Assembly (NCBI GenBank): GCA_963815505.1
Contig: CAWFGU010000024.1
Coordinates: forward strand, 208,010-272,009
Origin: CAXBBB01 sp963815505
GTDB lineage: Bacteria; Bacteroidota; Rhodothermia; Rhodothermales; BA12
Reading direction: 5' to 3'
Length of the DNA stretch: 64,000 nucleotides
Under the pieces are notes generated by a model, which was not told the origin of the DNA, searched no databases, and saw only the letters and a list, made by a program, of their open reading frames with translations. Made by a program: the position numbers and the translations under genes. Shown piece by piece: positions 30,332 through 39,018 of the stretch (position 1 is its first letter; the number at the start of each line of letters is the position of its first letter).

Positions 30332-30372
30332 CCACCACCGGCCTTCCATCAAGTCGAAGAGTCGCGTTACTT

Positions 30373-31030
30373 TCAGTCGCTCAGCCCCAATAGCGCCCGC
30401 ACCTCGGCGTGTCGAGTGGGCGACGGTGTCGGCTCCGGCAGCGCGCAGTGCTTCGGCATCGAACGTGCCGACGAGGCCGATCGTCCGCGCTCCGGCTCCG
30501 CTGGCCGAGCGGATTCCCGTAACGGCGTCTTCGATGGCGACGCAGTCGGTCGCGTCGAGGCCGAGCAGCCGGGCGCCGGTCGCGTAGGGCATCGGGTCGG
30601 GCTTGTAGCGCGTCACGTCGTCTGCCGTCACGACGGCGTCGAAGTAGACGCCCAAGCCAAACTGCTCGAACGCGCTCTGCTGACTTACGCGGGCCGACGA
30701 CGTGACGAGCGCCGAAGCGATGCCTGCCTCTCGGACTGCGCCTAACGTGTCGAGCACACCGTCGACGAGTTGCAGTTCGCCTTCGAGCGACTCCATGTGA
30801 CGGATCTTGCCTAGGCGCAACTCCTCGGCTGTCGCGCGTCCGCTTGCGTAGTCGCGGGCGACCAGTTCGTAGATCTCAAAGCCGGAGCGCCCTTTGAATG
30901 TCGCCCAGATCTCGTCGGGGACGTGGATGTCGTACTCCTCGAAGAGCAGATCTTTGGAGCGATCGTGCAGCGCTTCGCTGTCCAAGACGACGCCGTCCAT
31001 ATCGAACAGGATACCTCGAAAATGGGTCAC
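30373..31030 (-). CDS. HAD-family phosphatase (beta-phosphoglucomutase-like), one frameshift near the end
   Basis: About 218 residues from GTG 31030. HAD subfamily I: the nucleophile motif FDMDGVVLDSE near the N-terminus (Asp9, Asp11), a helical cap, ALVTSSARVSQQ (motif II), RYKPDPMPY (motif III Lys) and AIEDAVTGIRSA (motif IV). The E-D-S/A-x-x-G pattern fits phosphoglucomutase-like or sugar-phosphatase members. The open frame runs to 30305 through the terminator; removing one C near 30408 gives a natural end, HSTAEVRALLGLSD, at 30373. The start codon overlaps the stop of the metallophosphoesterase gene (GTGA), so the two are coupled. Confidence 0.85.
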
Positions 31031-31857
31031 GATGCTTCTCGGTCGAACGTACGCGACTCGCCCTGCTCAAAACGACCAGCATCCGGGTCGAAGTCCCACT
31101 CGTCGATGACGAACTCGGCGTCGGTCACGCGGATAATGTTGAAGTAGTTACGCCCCACATTGGTGCCTCTGCCACGCGACGAAGTCGCCGTGCCCGCGCT
31201 CGCCACGACGACGCGGTGCCCCTGCGCATCGGTCGACAGCCTGCCGTTGGGCAGCACGCGCGCCGCCTCGACGTGCGAGATGTGGAGGTGTCCGCACAGC
31301 ACCAGATCGACGCGCGCCGACGCGGCCAGCGCCAGCGTGTCTTCCGCATTGCGAGCGACCTTGTGCTCGCCGATCGCACGGAGACGCAGCAGGTGGTGAT
31401 GGAGCATCAAGACGCGGAAATCGCCCAGCCCGCGGTCGCCGAAGAATGTCCGGATAGATCCTCGCGCCGTCTGTCCCAATCGCCCGTTGGCAATCGTCCG
31501 CCCGTGGGCGCTGTTGATGCCCAAGATCGACAGCCCATCGGCCTCATACGTGGGCGCCAGATCGCGAGAGATCATGCGCCGGTAGCGCGCCAGCGGGCGC
31601 AGCAGCCTTCCGACCGGATTCCACCACTGGAGCGTGTCGTGATTGCCCGGAACGACGAGCGTTGGCACGTCGAAGCGCTCGATCAGCGCGCGCGCTTGCC
31701 GAAACTGCTTGGGCAGCGCGCGCTGCGTCAGGTCGCCCGACAGGCACACCACATCGGCGCGCTGAGCCTGCATCGTCTCCACCATTGCGTCGACGATGCC
31801 CGGATGCCCGATCTTGCCGAAGTGGATGTCCGACGCGTGCGCGATCGTGTGCGTCAT
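31027..31857 (-). CDS. Calcineurin-like metallophosphoesterase
   Basis: 276 residues from ATG 31857 (another in-frame ATG lies 6 bases upstream). Motifs in order: ASDIHFG (D-x-H), LSGDLTQRA (GD), VPGNHDTL (GNHD), MLHHHLLRL and CGHLHISHV (GH-x-H), the five dimetal-site blocks of the calcineurin-like family, in the arrangement of cyclic-nucleotide or Icc-type phosphodiesterases. Substrate unknown. It overlaps the downstream HAD gene by 4 bases and follows the PDH genes on the same strand. Confidence 0.9.
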   Translation of the reverse strand: MTHTIAHASDIHFGKIGHPGIVDAMVETMQAQRADVVCLSGDLTQRALPKQFRQARALIERFDVPTLVVPGNHDTLQWWNPVGRLLRPLARYRRMISRDLAPTYEADGLSILGINSAHGRTIANGRLGQTARGSIRTFFGDRGLGDFRVLMLHHHLLRLRAIGEHKVARNAEDTLALAASARVDLVLCGHLHISHVEAARVLPNGRLSTDAQGHRVVVASAGTATSSRGRGTNVGRNYFNIIRVTDAEFVIDEWDFDPDAGRFEQGESRTFDREAS

Positions 31858-31900
31858 AATCAAACTCCGTAGGGGCGGCGCAAGCGCTGTCCTTCGCAGA

Positions 31901-33291
31901 TCAGAGCAGCATCGTCATTGGCGCTTCGAGCAGGCCCTTGACCGTGCCCAAGAACGCAGCGCCTGACGCACCGTCGAGCACGCGATGGTCACACGAGAGC
32001 GTGACTTTCATCCGCTTGCCCGGAACGACGGCGCCGTCTTTGACGACTGCTTCGTCGCGAATACCGCCGATGGCGAGGATCGCTGCGTTGGGCGGGTTGA
32101 TGATGGCCGTGAACGATTCGATGCCGAACATGCCCAGATTTGAGGTCGTGAAGGTCGAGCCGCTGAATTCCTCGGGCGCCAGCTTCTTGTCCTTGGCGCG
32201 TCCGGCAAGCTCGCGCGTCTCGGCTCCGATCTGCGCCAGTCCTTTGCGGTCGGCGTCGCGGATGACGGGCGTGAGCAGTCCGTCGTCGATGGCAACGGCA
32301 ACGGCGACGTGGGCGTTCTTGTGGTAGCGGATCACGCCGCCCTCTTCGTCCCACGACGCGTTGACGGCCGGATGCTGCCCCAGCGCGACGGCGCACGCCT
32401 TGGTGACCAGGTCGTTGAACGACACCTTGCCCCGCTCCTGCTCGGCAGCCAACTTGTTGAGGTCTGCGAGCGGAACGCCATCGCCGCCTCCATGTCGATG
32501 TCGACCGTGAGGTAGAAGTGCGGAGCCGTGAACTTGCTCTGCGCCAACCGGCGTCCGATCGACTTGCGCATCTGCGAGATGGGCGTCGTCGTGAAGTCGC
32601 CGTCGGACGAGAGCGCGGCAGCCTGCTGCTTTGCGGGCTGCGCTGCCGGAGCGGATTTGGCCGGAGCCGCCTGCTGCTGAGCCGGGGCTTGATATCCTTC
32701 AATGTCGCGGCGGACGATGCGCCCGTCGGTCCCCGTTCCGCTCACGCCGGACAGGTCGATGCCCTGCTCCTTGGCCATCGCTCGTGCCAGCGGCGATGCT
32801 TTGACACGTCCGCCTTCGGTCGTGCTACCCGAAGCTTGCGGCTGCGCGGCTTGCTGCGGTGCGCTGGTCGCGTCGGCTGCTGCCGATGGAGCGTCGAGCG
32901 TGTCGCCTGGGTGTGTGCGATTGGTTGGGACGGTCCGGCCCTCGTGGTGATCGCCCTCTGCTGCCGACGTGGGCGCGTCGGTTTCGGTCGCTTCGGCCTG
33001 CTGACCGGTCGCACCGCCGCCGTACTTGGCGAGGATGCCCGAGATGTCTTCGCCCTCCTTGCCCAAGACCGCGATCAGTCCGCCGATAGGGATGCCCGCG
33101 CCTTCCTCGACCAGCTTTTTGAGCAGCACGCCGTCGTCGTAGACCTCCAGGTCCATCGTGGCCTTGTCGGTTTCGACCTGCGCGATCACGTCGCCGGACG
33201 AAACGGCGTCGCCTTCGTTGGCGAGCCACGCGGAGAGGACGCCCTCTTCCATCGTGTCGCTCATTTTGGGCATTTCGACGGGGATAGCCAT
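31901..33291 (-). CDS. pdhC: Pyruvate dehydrogenase complex E2, dihydrolipoamide acetyltransferase (one frameshift)
   Basis: Transfers acetyl from the lipoyl arm to CoA and forms the complex core. ATG 33291 starts one lipoyl domain with the lipoylated lysine in VETDKATMDLEV, then an Ala/Pro/Gln-rich linker, a peripheral-subunit-binding domain (VKASPLARAMAKEQGIDLSG), a second linker and the catalytic domain. The catalytic His-Asp motif is CDHRVLDGA near the C-terminus. The frame breaks near 32476; one lost base after ATGGCG restores DMEAAMA-VPLADLNKLAAEQ, giving about 463 residues. It lies downstream of pdhA and pdhB on the same strand. An E3 gene is not adjacent. Confidence 0.93.
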
Positions 33292-33342
33292 GTCGGTCGG
33301 GGTCGGGTGTGGGGCGAGGTGGGAGTGAGGCCGGAGCCTCAT

Positions 33343-33422
33343 GTCATCCCGAGCCTGTCGAGGGATCTCCGAAGTTAGCCGCGACCACGGAGGTCCTTGG
33401 CTCGTCGCTCGCTTAGGATGAC
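33343..33422. repeat. REP-like palindromic repeat, copy 1 (pdhB-pdhC spacer)
   Basis: About 80 bp flanked by near-palindromic ends (GTCATCCCGAGC ... GCTTAGGATGAC) and sharing GAGCCTGTCGA and CTCCGAAGTTAGCCG with copy 2. It can fold into one long hairpin. No coding frame. Confidence 0.75.
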
Positions 33423-33434
33423 GAGGTAAAAGAT

Positions 33435-34415
33435 TTAGACGTACATCACGGCCTTGACCGCGTCGATGACGTCCTGCGTCTGCGGCATGTAGTGCGCGAT
33501 CAGGTTCTTGGCGTACGGCGCCGGGATGTCCTTGGCCGTTACGCGCATGATCGGCGCGTCGAGGTGGTCGAAGCAGCGCTCCTGAATCTGATAGGTGATC
33601 TCGCTAGCGACCGACGCGAACGGGTTGCTCTCGTCGACGATGACGAGCCGGTTGGTCTTGCGGACGCTGTCGGCGACGGTCTCGATGTCGAACGGGCGGA
33701 TCGTACGCGGGTCGATCACGGTCGCTTCGATGCCGTCCTTGGCGAGTTCGTCGGCGGCTTCGATGGCGCGCCAGTAGCTCTTGTTGTGGGCGACGATGGT
33801 CACGTCCTTGCCCTCACGCGCCACGCGCGCCTTGCCGATCGGAATCAGGTAGTCCTCGGCGTCGGATACTTCGCCTTTGAGGCCGAACATCAACTCGGAT
33901 TCGAGGAAGACGATCGGGTCGTCGTCCCTAATGGCCGATTTGAGCAGGCCTTTGGCGTCGTCGGGGTTCGAGACCGAGATGACTTTGAGGCCGGGGAAGG
34001 TTGCGTAGATGCTCTCGACCGACGTGTTGTGCGTCGCGGCGAGTTGTCCGGCGGCTCCGTTGGCGCCTCGGAAGACGATCGGCATCGGAAACTGGCCGTC
34101 GCTCATGTAGCGGATCTTGGCGGCGTTGTTGATGATCTGGTCAATGGCGACGAACGCGAAGTTCCACGTCATGAACTCGATGATCGGCCGCAGCCCGTTC
34201 ATCGCCGCGCCGACGGCCAGGCCGCTGAAGCCGTTCTCCGAAATCGGCGTGTCGAGGATGCGCTTGGGGCCGAACTGGTCGAGCATTCCCTCAGACACCT
34301 TGTACGCGCCGTTGTACTCGGCGACTTCCTCGCCCATCAGGAAGACGGTCTCGTCGCGTACCATCTCTTCGGTCATCGCGTCGCGGAGCGCTTCGCGGAA
34401 TTGCAATAGTGCCAT
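33435..34415 (-). CDS. pdhB: Pyruvate dehydrogenase E1 component, beta subunit
   Basis: 326 residues from ATG 34415 (MALLQFREALRDAM). It has the usual transketolase-like E1 beta blocks: FLMGEEVAEYNGAYKVSEG, DTPISENGFSGLAVGAAM (Glu that activates thiamine diphosphate), RGANGAAGQLAATHN, SNPDDAKGLLKSAI and a C-terminal domain with VIDPRTIRPFD and VDESN. It forms an alpha2beta2 E1 with the upstream gene product, decarboxylating pyruvate and acetylating the E2 lipoyl group. It is intact, unlike the two flanking PDH genes. Palindromic repeats lie on both sides. Confidence 0.95.
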   Translation of the reverse strand: MALLQFREALRDAMTEEMVRDETVFLMGEEVAEYNGAYKVSEGMLDQFGPKRILDTPISENGFSGLAVGAAMNGLRPIIEFMTWNFAFVAIDQIINNAAKIRYMSDGQFPMPIVFRGANGAAGQLAATHNTSVESIYATFPGLKVISVSNPDDAKGLLKSAIRDDDPIVFLESELMFGLKGEVSDAEDYLIPIGKARVAREGKDVTIVAHNKSYWRAIEAADELAKDGIEATVIDPRTIRPFDIETVADSVRKTNRLVIVDESNPFASVASEITYQIQERCFDHLDAPIMRVTAKDIPAPYAKNLIAHYMPQTQDVIDAVKAVMYV

Positions 34416-34451
34416 CGGGTTCTGTTCTTGTTTTGTCGGGCCGCCGATCTC

Positions 34452-34526
34452 GTCATCTCGAGCCTGTCGACCCAGCTCCGAAGTTAGCCGAAAAGACGGG
34501 GTTCCTTCGACTTCGCTCAGGATGAC
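34452..34526. repeat. REP-like palindromic repeat, copy 2 (pdhA-pdhB spacer)
   Basis: 75 bp with ends GTCATCTCGAGC ... GCTCAGGATGAC and the shared core CTCCGAAGTTAGCCG. It is the sister of 33343-33422 and lies in the preceding spacer of the same operon. Confidence 0.75.
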
Positions 34527-34552
34527 GGGTGGAAAGTGGGAAGCGTGCCGCC

Positions 34553-35667
34553 CTACGAGATAAACGGGTAGTCTTTCTGCGAGTAGACGTTTTCGTACGC
34601 CGTCTCGATCTCGGGCAGCGGGCTGTTGTCGGCAAACTCGACGGCTTTCAGGACGACCTCTTTGGTCTCGTCGTCGATGGCGTCCAGTTCGTCGGCGGTC
34701 GCGAGTTTGTGGCCGACCATGTAGGCTTTCAAGCGCAGGATCGGGTCCTCGTCCTTCTTGGCGTCCATCTCCTCCTTGGTGCGGTAGTTCTGCGGGTCCG
34801 ACATGGAGTGGCCGCGATAGCGATACGTCTTCATCTCGATCAGCGACGGCTGCCCGTCGCGCGCCATCTGCACGTGATCGCGCAGCGCTTTGGTGACGGT
34901 CAGCACGTCCATCCCGTCGACGACCGACGAAGGGATGTCGTAGCCGACGGCAAGACGGCTGAAACTCGGGCTGGCCGAACGCGCGCTCGGTCGAGGTGCC
35001 CATCGCGTAGTTGTTGTTCTCGATCACCACGACGACCGGCAATTTGTAGAGCGACGCCAGGTTGAGCGCTTCGTGGACCGATGCCCTGACCGACCGCGCC
35101 GTCGCCCAAAAACACGACGCACACGCCGCCGTCCTCCTTGTACTGGTGCGCGAACGCGATGCCGATGCCGACCGGCACGTGCGCGCCGACGATCCCGTGC
35201 CCGCCGAACATGCCGACTTCCTTCTTGAAGTAGTGCATCGACCCGCCCTTGCCGCGCGAGCTTCCGCCGACTTTGCCAAAGAGTTCGGCCATGCACTCGT
35301 CCGGCGTCATGCCCAGCGCGAGTCCGATACCGTGGTCGCGATAGGCCGTAATCACGCTGTCGCCGCCGACATTGAGCGCGTTGACCGTCCCCGTCGATAC
35401 CGCTTCCTGGCCGATGTAGAGGTGGAGGAAGCCCGCAATCTTTTGCTTGCCGTACATCTGCGCGGCGCGCTCCTCGAACCGGCGTTGGAGTGCCATGCTG
35501 CGGTACGTCTCGCGCAAGTCACCCGCCGACAGGCCCAGTTCTTCGTGACCGAACGCGCCGCCCTTGTAGTGGTTGAATGTGAACTCGACGGTCTCAGCCT
35601 GAACGCCTCCTTTCTTCTTCGCTGCGCGTTTGCGGGGGGCGCGGGACTTGGGTGCGATTTCGGCCAT
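34553..35667 (-). CDS. pdhA: Pyruvate dehydrogenase E1 component, alpha subunit (two frameshifts)
   Basis: ATG 35667 starts a basic leader (PKSRAPRKRAAKKKGG), then the E1 alpha fold: YRSMALQRRFEERAAQMYG, GFLHLYIGQEA, YRDHGIGLALG, and the thiamine diphosphate motif GDGAVGQGSVHEALNLASLY...ENNNYAMGT. The phosphorylation-loop region SRLAVGYDIP and YRYRGHSMSDPQNYR follow. Two extra bases interrupt it: an A near 35085 (GQG-SVHEALN) and a C near 34960 (PEF-SRLAVGYD). Repaired, it is 370 residues, the family length. It heads the pdhA-pdhB-pdhC set. The lysine-rich leader is unusual and might be a linker to the E2 core. Confidence 0.92.
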
Positions 35668-35891
35668 GGGAGAGAGGAGCTTCGCGGACGGGATAGATCG
35701 TGGAGCGCTCGACGTGAGGTCGGTGTTCCAGCGCAGTAAGATACCCGCTCCGTACGGATCAGTCCGCGCTGTTGTCCCCCGTGTCAATCGGCTTCACGCG
35801 GCCTTCTAGGGGAAGCGCTTCCAGCAAACTGCTCTGTCCGGCTTCGTTATCTTCGCGGTTCTCGCCCCCGTGCCTACCGTCCCTCTCGCTC

Positions 35892-36701
35892 GTGTCGCTT
35901 TCGCCGCCCGACATCGATTCGTCCGGCTTTGTCCCTCAAGATCTGGCCTCGCCCGCTCCTCTTCCGGATCGTTTGATTGGACGCGCCGTCGTCATCGTAC
36001 CGACCTATAACGAGGCGGAAAACGTTCGCGTCGTCATCGACCGCGTGTTGGAGCAGGTCAGCGCTTTCGACATCCTGATCGTCGACGATGGCTCGCCCGA
36101 TGGGACATCAGATCTGGTGCGCGAGGCGATGAAGCTGCATCCCGAACGCGTCCACCTGATCGAGCGCGGCGGAAAGCTGGGGCTGGGTACGGCCTACCTC
36201 GCCGGTTTCGCCTGGGCGCTGTCGCACGAGTACACGTATGTGCTCGAGATGGATGCCGACCTGTCGCACAACCCCGCCGACCTGCCCTCGCTGCTCGCCC
36301 CCGTCGCCGCCGACGACGCCGACCTCGCCATCGGTTCGCGCTACCTGGGCGGTGTCCGCGTGATGAACTGGCCGCTGACGCGCCTGATGCTGAGCTACGG
36401 CGCGGGCATGTACACGCGGGCGATCACCAATCTGCCGGTCCAGGACGTGACGGCGGGCTTCAAGTGTTTCCACCGGCGCGTGCTCGAGTCCATCGACCTG
36501 TCGAGCGTCAAGTCGAACGGCTACTCGTTCCAGGTCGAGATGAACTACCGCGCGTGGCGCAAGGGCTTTCGGCTGAGCGAAGTGCCGATCGTGTTCACCG
36601 AGCGGACCGAGGGGCAGAGCAAGATGAGCAAAGGCATCGTCCGCGAGGCCGCGCTCAAAGTGTGGGAGTTGCGGCTCAGGGCGCTGACGGGACGGCTGTG
36701 A
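35892..36701 (+). CDS. Family 2 glycosyltransferase, DPM1-like (polyprenol phosphate sugar synthase)
   Basis: About 269 residues from GTG 35892; an in-frame ATG at 35772 would add 40 low-complexity residues. The GT-A fold shows VIVPTYNEAENV, the nucleotide site IVDDGSPDGT, GKLGLGTAYLAGF, the metal motif EMDADLSHNP, AIGSRYLGG and DVTAGFKCFHR, then FQVEMNYRAWRKGFRLSEVPIVF and SKMSKGIVREA. That order is typical of dolichol/polyprenol phosphate mannose synthases without the C-terminal membrane domain. It probably loads a sugar on undecaprenyl phosphate for envelope glycans or protein glycosylation. Divergent from pdhA. Confidence 0.9.
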   Translation: MSLSPPDIDSSGFVPQDLASPAPLPDRLIGRAVVIVPTYNEAENVRVVIDRVLEQVSAFDILIVDDGSPDGTSDLVREAMKLHPERVHLIERGGKLGLGTAYLAGFAWALSHEYTYVLEMDADLSHNPADLPSLLAPVAADDADLAIGSRYLGGVRVMNWPLTRLMLSYGAGMYTRAITNLPVQDVTAGFKCFHRRVLESIDLSSVKSNGYSFQVEMNYRAWRKGFRLSEVPIVFTERTEGQSKMSKGIVREAALKVWELRLRALTGRL

Positions 36702-36824
36702 CCAGGCGTCGCAGGCTGAAGAAAACTCACCTGCGGCGGTATCGGGAGCGTTCGGGCGTGACACATGCTGAGGCTGTCTGGCTCGTCGACAGATGCACGC
36801 GACTCAGTGGGTACGTCGGGAGAC

Positions 36825-38690
36825 TCAGCGCGACGCGCTCGGATGCGGGGTCGCTCTGCGCAGCGCTACGGACATCGGCTTGCTCGTCACCTCGATTGGA
36901 CTTGGGTAGGCGAACGCCCGAATCGTCGTCAGCGCATCGTTCGGGTAGGCCGTGTGCAGGCGAAAGTGGCCGGACGCTCGCCTTCGCCGTCTGAAGTGAA
37001 AACGCCTGCAACCTGCCACGCACTCAGCAGGCCGACGTTGCCGTGAACGTCCTCTCCAGCGACAGCATAGTACACGACACGATCCAGATCTCGTCCGTCG
37101 TCGGAGAACTCAGGCTCCGATGTATCTCCTACCTGAGTAGCCGTTGCCTCGGTCCCATCCGGTGAGCGGTACACTAGATAGCGCAGAATGTCCGGTGCGT
37201 CAGACTCTTCCCAAACCAGATCGGTCCGCTGTTCCTGGAGGGTGGCGACCAATCCTTGCGGAGCGCCGGGAGCCAGGTTGTCTACGGATCGCCCAACTTC
37301 CGGTGCCGATGCATAAAACACGTTGGGGTCAGTAGTGTGTGCGACGACCAGAAAGTTCTGATCTGCGTTGGTAAGCGCCGTTGAGTCGTACAGCGTCGCT
37401 ATCTCGGCCACATAGATGGGCAAGCGCAGCGCGGGCTTGTTCTCAATCCACTCCCAGGCCAGCGTGTCGGACTGAGATGCCAAGCCCATTACGGTGACGC
37501 TGCCCGCAAAGTCCTTAGTCATTGCTGCGACGGCCTGCCCAGAAGCTTCCGCCGTAGAGATAGCGGGCACGCCTCGCCACACGCTGTAGTACGGAATCTG
37601 GCTCAGGTCTGGGTCTCCCGGTGAGGCGCTCGACTCGACCATTACGGCACCGCCTTGATCGTGAGGCACGTCGTACACGCGGCTGATGAGGGGCTTGAAC
37701 TCCGGCTCGGAATCGTCGACAATCGTCACGCGATGCGGCTCGTCTCGGCTACCGTGCGTTGATGCCGTTCCCAGGTCATCTACGCGAGCAAGTCGTATTG
37801 AAGCTCGGGCGCTCGGACGTCGGCTCCCGGAATGACGCCCTCGTACAGGTTTCCGCCCGTGTTCACGAGAGGCACGTAGGTGAAGTTGACCTCGGTCGGT
37901 TGCCTGTAAAACAGGCTGGTCGAGTCTGGACGGTTAGTGTTGTCGATAATTGACGCTCGTATAGTCACCCCCTCGCCCTCGGGTGCCGAAGCGACTGGCG
38001 TGTGTACGATCAGTGGCTTTTCGTTGGGAAGAATGGCAATCTGGTGAGGCGCAGAGTTTGGGTTGACTCGGGGCGAAGAAGACGTACTCACACTGTCCGT
38101 CGCCGTGATGTAGTAGTCGATGCCTGGGCTCACGGCTACCGAAGTCGGAATCGACGCCGAGTAGAGCGAGTCGTTCAGCCGCTGCATGGCTGTGGCAGAG
38201 TACGACGTTCCTCCGACGGTCCGGTAGAAGAGCGTAGCTCCACGGACGAGGTTGCACGTCGTCGGTGATCACGGCTTGGATATCGAAGCTCGTCCTGCGA
38301 CCGCCCTGAGCACTCAGGGCTACGGTCTGGTAGTACGCCGAATCGTTGGCGTCGCGCCCGGCTGGTAGCTGACGATGTCCGAATCTCGCTCCCCATCACA
38401 GTCCACGACGATCTCTACGACGCGCAGTATGCCGTCGAACTGAGGGCTGCTCGACCGGTAGCTCACGTAGGAGCCGGAAACTTGGGCCGCTATGAAGTCC
38501 AAGATGTCCGTGAACGACGAGTAGATGTCGAAAATCTGACCGTTGGTCGCGTCCGTCAGTGGCTGAAATGTGGAGTAGAGGCCTGTTTCGGTGAGCGCGA
38601 AGAGGTGGCGGACGAAGCTGTGAGCGCCGCAATGGTCGAGCGAACACTCGACTTGGGCGCCTCGCTCGGGGGAACGCTATGCAGCTTCGA
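36825..38690 (-). pseudogene. Secreted VWA-type / Ig-like protein, broken into frame-shifted pieces
   Basis: Coding-like text is continuous on this strand but changes frame several times. From 5' to 3': a von Willebrand A-like end (HLFALTETGLYSTFQPLTDA, TNGQIFDIYSSFTDILDFIA, SYVSYRSSSPQFDGILRVVE, about 38340-38640), then an Ig-like module (SFDIQAVITDDVQ, LYSASIPTSV, YYITATDSVSTSSSP), a second (HTPVASAPEGEGVTIRASII, FTYVPLVNTGGNLYEGVIPG), then 36990-37729: a domain with PYYSVWRGVP and a fibronectin III-like part (PGAPQGLVATLQEQRTDLVW). A tail FRLHTAYPN suggests the start of a T9SS domain, but the rest is not recognisable. No start codon or signal peptide was found upstream of 38690. Decay or poor sequence. 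Confidence 0.5.
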
Positions 38691-39018
38691 TGCGCTCCAA
38701 AGGCGACACCCTTCTCTACACGCTCCCCGGTTCGACGGCGCCGTCGACCCTCCGTCCGCTATAGCTACGCATCTGGGCGATACGATGGCATCGTTCGCGA
38801 TGCCGACAGCACGATTCGCGCGGACGTTGCAGCGTCGCTGCAGCACGGACGCCGAGCTGCGCTACGCTCCAACGCGACCCGTTCGGAAATGTCGGGAAGC
38901 TCTGCGTCTTCGCGCCTCGTAATCGTCACGTCGAGGGGCGAGTCTCTTCAGGTCGCGGTATGCGTCGACGTACCGCCTGCGTCTACGACGCTTCCATCGG
39001 AACGCAGCCGAAAAGCAT

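Noticed and set aside
33435..35279. One 614-residue fused PDH E1 alpha-beta protein
   Set aside because: The open frame arises because one segment of the frame-broken pdhA is in phase with pdhB; the E1 beta ATG at 34415 and the palindrome in between mark two genes.
35772..35891. Longer N-terminus for the glycosyltransferase
   Set aside because: Serine/proline-rich stretch without a signal peptide or family match; the GT-A fold starts after 35960, so GTG 35892 is enough.
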